From: Bdellovibrionales bacterium | GTDB lineage: Bacteria > Bdellovibrionota > Bdellovibrionia > Bdellovibrionales > Bdellovibrionaceae | Length of the DNA stretch: 57,280 nucleotides | Assembly: GCA_005793345.1 (NCBI GenBank) | Contig: SXSU01000073.1 | Location: 1-57,280 of the forward strand | Reading direction: 5' to 3' | Shown here: positions 26,816 to 35,400 of the stretch, piece by piece | Layout of the letters: every line of letters begins with the position of its first letter | Position numbering within the stretch: the stretch's first letter is position 1 | Translations under genes and position numbers: made by a program | Notes under the pieces: generated by a model | What the model saw: the letters and a program-made list of their open reading frames with translations, nothing else | What the model was told of the DNA's origin: nothing | Databases searched by the model: none

Positions 26816-28527
26816 TGAAAATAATTTTATCATATTTATTAATAAGTGTTTTTTTTATAAATCTATTGTTTGCAGAAAATAATCGTAAACACCCACGTGT
26901 TATTCAAGTTGAAAAAGTTTTATTCAAAGATGCAAGTCAGATTATGAATGATCTCATTCCTAATAAACCTTTTGCGATATTTATTGAAATTGATCCTATA
27001 CATCGTAACACTCAGAATAACAACAATAAGGATGCACTTCCTTTTTATGAACCAGATGATGAAATAAAAGATGAATGGGATGATCCTGATAAATCTGATT
27101 ATGCACTTTTAAGTCGAGTGAATAGAGTTAATGTAAAAGTTTTGATTCCACCTGAATTGACTGAGGAACAAGTAGATGAAATAAAACAAGGACTTTTTTT
27201 ATCATTACATTTAATAACTGGACGAGATACAATTGAAGTACAAAGAAAAAGTTGGATGGCTGAAAAGGATGCCACAAGTTATACACGTTGGTTAATATTT
27301 ATTGGATTAATTTTTGTTGGTATGTTTGGACTAATTATTTTAATAATTTCTTTTTTATCTTTAAATCGTGTAGTGAAAGCAATCAATAATATTAAAATCG
27401 ACTTTCCTGAGGGAAGTAGTGGTTCAGGAGGAGGCGGAGGCCTCTCAATGAGTATGAGTTCGCCTTCATCTTCAAGTGGAAGTAAAGATCATAGCTCAGG
27501 CAATGATGGTATGCGTGACCTACGTTTAAATGATCCTATCAAAATGATGGAAATTATTAAGAGCTTAATCCAAACTCTTGTGCAAAGTAAATCATTTCCA
27601 GATCTTCATGATATGATTATCTTAGATAAATTTTGTAAAGAAGATTCTCAATCACTTGGAGCCTTGCTTGCCGAGTTTCCTGAAGACTTAAGAACTAAGG
27701 TGTTTGCACTTTCTTCGCATAGTCTTTGGCTTGAGGCACTTTCTAATCCTGGTGAAATTACTCCACGATGTATTGAAGTTATGAATCGATTAGTAAAAAA
27801 TTTAAGACAAGAAGAAAAGAGCATTTGGAATCATTTTTTAATTCTATGTTGGAGGTTGAATACAAATGAACTTACAGACTTTTTGAAAAGTTTGTCTTGG
27901 GATTATTCAATGGCAATTTTAGTTGATTTACCATGTTCATTATCGTTACCAATTGCAAGAGAAGTTGTACCTGGAAATTGGGGAGTTTTACTTAAATCAG
28001 ATTTTAGACCAAGTCCGATTCCACAAGATAAGGTTGATCAATATAAGCAAAAATTATTAAGTATGAAACCTTTAAAAACATTTAAAAAGATTGAAGACTA
28101 TAAACGAGAAGTAGATTTGTTAGACTTTCTTAAAATTGTCGATCCAGTAATTGAAAAGGAAATTTATGGAGCTTCAGTAGAAAATTCTTTGATTCGACAA
28201 AGTCGTCCTCCATTTTATAAAGTGCTTGAAGGAACTGATTTAGAATTAAAAAATGTAGTTCAAAATGTTTCTATGGAAGATTGGGCACTTGCTTTATTTA
28301 ATTTAACTAAAAAGCAAAGAACCTTAATTGATATTCATTTTTCAGATAGACAAAAAATTAGATTGATAGAATATTTTAAAACATTTGATCGTTTATCAGT
28401 TGATTTATTTAGAGTTGGAGAAGCTCGAGAGAAAGTGGCTAAAATATTTAAAGAACAAAATGATATTTTTAAAGAGAAAAAAATAGAAAATGATGAAGTT
28501 TTTAATCAAGATCAAAAGGCAAGTTAA
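26815..28527 (+). CDS. FliF/FliG-like fusion protein of the motor-like operon
   Basis: 570 aa. A signal peptide (1-20) is followed by a periplasmic region whose end, about 100-146 (NRVNVKVLIPPELTEEQVDE and the later ITGRDTIEVQ), resembles the membrane-proximal domain of FliF. One membrane helix follows (about 157-187), then a Gly/Ser linker (200-230), then about 340 cytoplasmic helical residues. ALLAEFPEDLRTKVFAL resembles a FliG armadillo helix pair. The C-terminal part, 480-548 (VSMEDWALAL, then SDRQKIRLIEYF, then VGEAREKVAKIFKE), follows the FliG C-terminal layout of conserved LALAL, S-x-R and V-x2-A-x3-V. These are my pattern matches, not search results. Stator genes directly upstream support a rotor-like role. 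Overlaps both neighbours by TAATG. Confidence 0.7.
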   Translation: MKIILSYLLISVFFINLLFAENNRKHPRVIQVEKVLFKDASQIMNDLIPNKPFAIFIEIDPIHRNTQNNNNKDALPFYEPDDEIKDEWDDPDKSDYALLSRVNRVNVKVLIPPELTEEQVDEIKQGLFLSLHLITGRDTIEVQRKSWMAEKDATSYTRWLIFIGLIFVGMFGLIILIISFLSLNRVVKAINNIKIDFPEGSSGSGGGGGLSMSMSSPSSSSGSKDHSSGNDGMRDLRLNDPIKMMEIIKSLIQTLVQSKSFPDLHDMIILDKFCKEDSQSLGALLAEFPEDLRTKVFALSSHSLWLEALSNPGEITPRCIEVMNRLVKNLRQEEKSIWNHFLILCWRLNTNELTDFLKSLSWDYSMAILVDLPCSLSLPIAREVVPGNWGVLLKSDFRPSPIPQDKVDQYKQKLLSMKPLKTFKKIEDYKREVDLLDFLKIVDPVIEKEIYGASVENSLIRQSRPPFYKVLEGTDLELKNVVQNVSMEDWALALFNLTKKQRTLIDIHFSDRQKIRLIEYFKTFDRLSVDLFRVGEAREKVAKIFKEQNDIFKEKKIENDEVFNQDQKAS

Positions 28528-29075
28528 TGAAATTAGTGACAATATTTTTTATTATATTTTCAGGACTATTTGTCAATGCTCAAAAGGTTACTTTTATGGG
28601 AGGAATCTATTCTCTAAAGGCTAGTGCAGATGCGGCATCAGTTACTCTGAGTAAGCCAGGAATCTATGCGGTAAGTGGTGCTTTTCCTATAATGGAACAT
28701 GTCGAATATAATATAGGATATACATTGTTTATGTCGAAAACAATTTCAGGTGATATGGGTTACGGTCCAGACTTAAGTATTAATTATTTTCCTTTTCAAA
28801 AACCAACAGGTGATCATATAAATTTTCATGAAATTAATTATTCTAATTTAGATAAACATAGATTTTTTTTACAAGGTTCTTTTCATCAAAGACAATTTCA
28901 GTCTGTTCAATCACCTTATTCAGGATTTGGAGCTGGAATAGGATGGGAGTACCAGGTTTTTGAAAATTATGCTGCGTATTCATTAGTAAGATATCAAGTC
29001 CATTCCGGACCTAACAATGCAAATTTAAAACAATTAGATGTGCTTGTTGGTATTCAATTTCAATTTTTCAAATAA
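28527..29075 (+). CDS. Outer-membrane beta-barrel-like protein, last gene of the motor-like operon
   Basis: 182 aa, with a signal peptide (cleavage likely after VNA, before QKV), then alternating hydrophobic strands rich in Tyr and Phe (for example EYNIGYTLFM, GAGIGWEYQVF), ending LVGIQFQFFK. It is probably a small eight-strand barrel. The ATG overlaps the preceding stop (TAATG). The TAA stop (29073-29075) is provided by the dispersed repeat that begins at 29071, so the operon ends where the repeat begins. Confidence 0.78.
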   Translation: MKLVTIFFIIFSGLFVNAQKVTFMGGIYSLKASADAASVTLSKPGIYAVSGAFPIMEHVEYNIGYTLFMSKTISGDMGYGPDLSINYFPFQKPTGDHINFHEINYSNLDKHRFFLQGSFHQRQFQSVQSPYSGFGAGIGWEYQVFENYAAYSLVRYQVHSGPNNANLKQLDVLVGIQFQFFK

Positions 29076-29170
29076 CTGCACGTTATTAAGTCTGATTGCT
29101 TCGCAATTATATCAGACATAATAACGTGCAGTTATTTTCTTGTTTGTCTGGGGTGATTTTCAATCACCCT
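29071..29170 (+). repeat. Dispersed repeat, A-B unit with rewritten but paired arms (copy 12)
   Basis: The outer arm reads AATAACTGCACGTTATTAAG and the opposite arm AATAACGTGCAGTTATT, so several positions have changed on both sides and still pair. The turn is TGCTTCGCAA. B is GGGGTGATTTTCAATCACCC; C is missing. The first TAA is the stop codon of the gene before it. Copies 12 and 13 account for most of the gap at 29076-29437. Confidence 0.92.
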
Positions 29171-29171
29171 C

Positions 29172-29303
29172 TGTTACTGCTCGTTACTAAGTCTGATTGC
29201 TTCGCGATTATATCAGACATAATCATAAGCAGTTATTTTCTTGTTTGTTGGGGGCGATTTTTGAATCACCCCGTATTATGAAAATCCAAACTAAAGTTTG
29301 TGG
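29172..29303 (+). repeat. Dispersed repeat, full A-B-C unit (copy 13)
   Basis: Follows copy 12 in tandem. A left arm has drifted (TGTTACTGCTCGTTACTAAG) while the right arm is consensus-like (ATAATCATAAGCAGTTATT). B is GGGGCGATTTTTGAATCACCCC. C (TATTATGAAAATCCAAACTAAAG, quoted in part) ends in TTTGTGGTTAAAA rather than the full mirror. Confidence 0.88.
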
Positions 29304-29437
29304 TTAAAACGAAATTAATGGTCTTACAGACTTTTCATTGACTCAAACTAAGAATAAATATTTTTCTTCATGCCTCTACTTCTTAATTAAAGTTTTTTGT
29401 CGATTATTCCGACAATATTGTAGTGGGAGATTATCAA

Positions 29438-32400
29438 ATGGATTATAATATGTTTAAAATTATTTTGCGGATTAAAAAAAGTATAAAGTTTATATTTTTT
29501 TATATCATGTTAATACAAGTTTCATGTAATCAAAATAGTAGTAGTGGCGATTTTTCTAATTTAAATGTCTCATCAGGGGATTCTGTTGATTGCACGTTTT
29601 CATCAGTTGTACCTGATAAAAAAACTGTTAAAATAGCTTCATCTTCTACGACCCAAACAACATTTACTTCTATTACAAGCACTGATGGTTGTACGATAAA
29701 ATATTATATCAATGGCAGTACAACCGAAATTCAATCTGCTGATGGAATTGCACAAATAAGTTCTGATCTTTTTCAAGAGGGACTTAACAAATTAGTTGTA
29801 AAAGCAAGTAGTTCAAAAGGTATAAGTACCCATGAATGGGTTGTGCAAAAAAATAAAATCCCAACTTGTGCTTCAACGATTCCTGCAAATAGTTCTCAAA
29901 TTTCTGCACCTGTTGGAATATCAACTGCCTTTTTAGCATCTGCCACTGATGGAGATGGTGACGATGTAATTTTTGAATGGAAAATAGATAATCAGGCATC
30001 AGATAAAATTACAACTTCTATTAATGCAAATACTGCAAGTCAAATACAATTCACACCAGATGGTAATTTTGTTGGAATAAGAAAATTAACGGCAGAAATT
30101 AGTGACGGTCTAGATAAATCAAATTGTGAATGGAATGTTAATATATCGGGTGACTGCTCTATTGTTTCTACTTTGCCAGTAGCTGATAATGCGAAAGTTG
30201 CAAAAGCTGATAGTATAATAAATGTTTTTCAAGTTAACACTGCTTCAAATGGTTGTGTTGTTGATTGGAAATTAAATAATATTCCACTAGCAGGTACTGA
30301 TTCACTACGATCAATGGCTTCAGTAGATTTTTTAAATGGTGCAAATATTTTATCTGCACAAACTCATAGTGGTGGAGGTTCCTTACTTAAGACATGGACA
30401 GTTTTTAAAAACACGCCACCCACCTGTGTGCAAACTCCTGTGAATACTTCTTTAATTACAACAAGTGTGGGTGCATCGATTCCATTTTCTGTTGTGGGTT
30501 CAGATTACGATCAGGATTCAATTTCGTATTCATGGAATATTAATAATACATCAGTTAGTCCTACGATATTAAATTCAAGTAGTAATGCTGTTGGAAGTGC
30601 CGCTCTATTAACACCATCTGATGCTCAAGTTGGATTGGGGACACTTAATACTGTTCTCAATGATGGACTGGACGAAGTGATTTGTGGATGGCCAATAAAA
30701 GTAATTTCGGCATGTACAATTGTATCCCACACGCCCTTAAACAACAGTTTGAAAATTTCAAGAACTGCATCGGTAAATAGTTCTTTTGCTGTTACACCAA
30801 ATGATAGTTCTTGCACTACAACTTGGACATTAAATGGATCGCAAATAAGTACAAGTTCTTTTTTGACTTTGAATAGTCTTGATGTCTTATTAAATCAAGA
30901 AACAAATACTCTAGTAGCAACTGTTTCTTCTGGTTATGGAACTCCTGCAACTCAATCATGGACATTAACAAAAAATAGAGTGCCAACGTGTCCATCGCAA
31001 ACACCTTCTAATCCAACAGTATCAGTGAATTTTCCAAATGATGTAACTTTCACAGCTAATGCAAATGACATTGATGCTGATACTTTAACTTTTAATTGGA
31101 AATTAAATGGTGCAATAGATATTACACATTTATTTTCTTATAATAATTTAGCAACTAGCTCCCAGGCCCAATTTGATACTGCCATTTCGCATGTTGGAAA
31201 TAATTCAGTGATTGCTGAAATTAATGATGGATACGATTCTTCAAGCTGCAGTTGGAATGTAAGTGTTGCAGGTGATTGTTCGATCTCTTCTTCTTCTCCT
31301 ATTTCTGCAATGCCTAGAGCATTAAGCTCTGATGCCTATCAAAATATTTTTCAAATAAATACTTCCACTCCTGGTTGTTCTGTTTTATGGACCTTAAATG
31401 GAATTGCGTTATCAGGTTTAGAGAGCACTAAACTAATCCCGTCATCTTATTTATTAACAGGAGCAAATAGTTTAATTGGAACTGTAAGCAGCGGAACAGG
31501 ATCAACTTCTGCAAACTGGACAGTAATAAAAAATTCTTTACCTACTTGTTCTGTTCAAGCTCCTCTTGTAGGAGCTCCAATTCAAGTCGGGGTCGGAGCA
31601 TCTCAAAATTTTACATCAACAGGAACAGATCAAGATACGGATAGTATCTCAACGTCTTGGAAATATAATGGAGTTGTTCAATTGGGATCCATTATTTCTG
31701 CAGTACCTTCTGGAAATAATTCGACTGCAACATTTACTCCAGATTCCAGTTTTGTAGGTTTAGGTTCTATTCAAGCAATTTTGAATGACACCTACGAAAC
31801 TAATACTTGCAGTTGGCCAGTCAGAGTAATTCCAAGTTGTTCTGTTGCAAGTTATTCACCCTTATCAGGTACTGTACGCCTACCAAGTGTCGATGTTAAT
31901 TCTACAAACTTTTCTGTAATCGCAAATGATTCGGCTTGTAGTGTTGAATGGTTTTTGAACGGAGTTTCTGTTGGAACAAGTCCAGGATACATTTTAAGTT
32001 CAAATAATTCTAATCTAACATCTGGAACTGGATTAATAAAAGTTGTTTTATCGAATGGATATGGACAATCAGTTGAACAACAATGGGGATTAACTCGAAA
32101 CGTACCTGCAGTTTGTAGCTCACAAAATCCAGCTAATCCAAGTCAATCTCTATCATACCCTAGTAATATTACTCTAACAACAAATGCTACTGATGCTGAA
32201 AATGATTCTTTAACATTTTCTTGGAAGATTAATGGTTCTACTCATGCTTCGTTAGTTCCTTTTGGTGCAACTGCGAGTTCCAGTTCTGCACAGTTTACTC
32301 CAGAAATTTCACAGACGGGTAATAACAATATTGTTGGTGATATTTATGATGGCTATGATCATAGTGGTTGTTCTTGGAATGTTGCGGTATCTGGAGATTG

Positions 32401-35400
32401 TTCAATTGCAACTGTATTACCAGCTTCGAGTTCATTTAAAGTTGCTGCACTTGGTACAACTCAAACTACTTTTACTGTGAATACAACTACACCTGGATGT
32501 GCAGTAAATTGGAAAATTGGAACTACTAATATTACTGGTACTGAATCGATAAAAATAATTTCTTCAAGCTCACTTTCTGCTGGAAATAATTTAATTACAG
32601 CTACAGTTACCAATGGAACAGGTTTAACTAGTGCGACTTGGACAGTTGCTAAAAATAGTGCGCCTATTTGTTCGCAAAATCCTTTAAACAGTTCAACTGT
32701 AAATGTTTCTTTAGGTCAGACTAAAAACTTACAAGTGACCTCTGTTGATCCAGATGTTGGAGACACAACTTCGGTCGCGTGGAAAGACAATGGCTTAACA
32801 ATAGGAACAGGAATTTTATTTCCCATAGCAACGAGTGGAACATTTACTGGTGCTTTTACTCCAACTTCTGCGCAATTAGGTGTTAACGTTATTTCTGCAG
32901 ATTTGAGTGATGGCTACGATTCTACTCAGTGCAGTTGGAATACTCAAGTTTATAATAGTTGTACGATTGTATCTGCATTTCCAACTTCTGGAACATTATT
33001 TCCATCAACAGGAACAATTAGATTTCCTACTCTTTCAACGAAAACTACTGGATTTGGATTAATTCCAAATGATGTGAGTTGTGGTGTGCTTTGGAAACTA
33101 AATGGTGTTACAATTGGAGTTACAAATTTACTAGATTTAGATTCGGACAACGTATTAATAAATCCTGCAACAAGTAATACTCTTGAAGCTACAATTTCAA
33201 ATGGAATAGGGTCTCCTGTTACACAAACTTGGATTATAAATAAAAATCATGCACCAACATGTTTTGCAAAGAATCCAACGTCATCTTCACTTAATATGTG
33301 GTACAATGATACACAAAATTTTAACGTAAAGACCTATGATAGTGACAATGATACTTTAACATACTCATGGACTATGAACTCAGCACATAGTGATTTATTT
33401 TCTGCGATTGTAAGTTCGGGAACAACTTCGCAGTCAGAATTTGCTCCAACTTATACATATCTAGGTAATGGACAAAGTGTTGTGGTGGGTTTTACTGATG
33501 GGTATGATGCTGGAAATTGTGCATGGAGTGTAAATGTTCTTGATCCTGTACAAGTTAATATTGCTAGTTACTCACCGTTAAATACAAATTTAATTTTAAA
33601 GACACAAAATTTAGATAATTCAAGCGTTGCTGATTCGCAAATATTTAGCGTGTCTATTGGAGCAGGTTTAAATGTAACTTATCAATGGTTTAAAAATAAT
33701 ATTGCAGTTTCTGGTGCAACACTTACAAGTTACACAGTAACAGGAGGCACTGCTGGTAATTGGTTAGGAATAAATCCATCAACTGGAACTTTAAAACTAG
33801 TTGCTACAGATACATATGGAAATACAGATGAGCAATCATGGATTGTAAAAGCTAATACCCCTCCTGTTATGGGATTTAAAAAACCAATTCCAATTGGAAA
33901 TATTAGATTAAATTATGGAGAGACTTTAACTTTAGAAGCGGGTGCAACTGATATTGATATTGATGATTCTACGTCTTTATCTTTTCAATGGTATTTGGAT
34001 GATAGTGCTCTTCCGTATAATTCGACTTTGTTACCATGGTCAAGTTCAAGTAATTGGGATGATGTGAGTACGGGCACAGTCGAATCCTATTATCATTCAC
34101 AAGCAACTTTAACTCCCAATTTTAACAATAATCTATTAGGAACCCACATTATAAAAGCTGTGGTTTCAGATAATAATTCTGTTGGAAGTGAAAATCGTGA
34201 ATATGCATCTTACTCTTGGACAGTTGAGATAAATCAATTTTCAACTCAATGTAATACTTTATTAAATAGTCCTGTGTTTGTAAGTGGTACCAGTGGACCT
34301 TTAGATGCCGGAAAAAAAATCTGTACAATTATTGGTGATGCTGGAATTGGCGGAGGTAGAAATCCAACTGAAGATCAAACAAAAATGAAACATCGGATTC
34401 ATCAATTGGCAATGGATGGAGATAATATAATTTACACCGATGAAGATTCTCATTCAGTTTTTTACTATAATAGAGGAGCTTCCTCAGTGGATCGATTGGG
34501 TAAAACCATTGAAGCAGGTAAGGTTGAAGCAGTTTTAGGAACTGGAGTCGCAGGGAATTCAGTGAGTACAGTTACGGATTCATTATTATCAAAAGATTAT
34601 AGATTGAATACACCTCGGGGCGTAGAATTTGATATAATAGATGCTACTCATCACAATCTTTTTGTTGCAGATTATAGTAACCACAGAGTTGTAAGAGTTG
34701 ATGAAACAGGTACTGTAACAATTTTATTAGGGTTTAATAGCAGTTCACCATTAAACGACTTAGCTGGAAATACTGATGGAAGTAATAATCTTACGGCACC
34801 TCAGTATTGTCAAAATCCAGTTGGATTAAAAAAAGTAACTATTTCTGGAGTTAAGTGGTTATTTGTAAGTTGTAATAATGGATCTGCTGGTGCAATTAAA
34901 AAAGTAAATATAGATTCGACAACAGGTAGTAATTATAAAAAAATTTATATGGGTGTTGGATACACAACGGCTGGTTATTCTTATGGGGTCGAAGATGGGA
35001 CCGCAAGTTTAACTGGAACAGCAAGAACTTATGGTCCAACTTATGTTAAAGGTGATGGACTGGGTAATATTTATTGGACTGAGTATTTTACTTTATTAGG
35101 AGTTAATCATACTCGTATGCGTATTTTAAATAATACAAGTGGAACATTAAATTTTTTCTCTAATGGTACAGTTGCGAATCAAACTCAAATAGTTTTAACT
35201 CCCTTAACAAATGGAGCAACTCTTTGGCCATCTGCCGCGAGTTTATCTTTAGGAACAAAAGCGGCGTCAACTACAATAAGTTATACATCAGTTTATGGAC
35301 CACAAAGTACAAGGCAATCTATTTGTACTCCAATAAGAGCGCAGCTTTATCAAGATAACTTATTAACTCTTCCTGCTGCATCTGCTGTGACATCATCAAC

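Noticed and set aside
24636..29075. Ordinary flagellar stator operon
   Set aside because: A plain motAB pair would not be fused into an operon with a FliF/FliG-like protein, a PEGA/TPR lipoprotein and an outer-membrane barrel; no other flagellar gene is seen.
29096..29281. Open frame of 61 codons after the motor operon
   Set aside because: It lies entirely within two copies of the dispersed repeat and its translation simply reflects the repeat.
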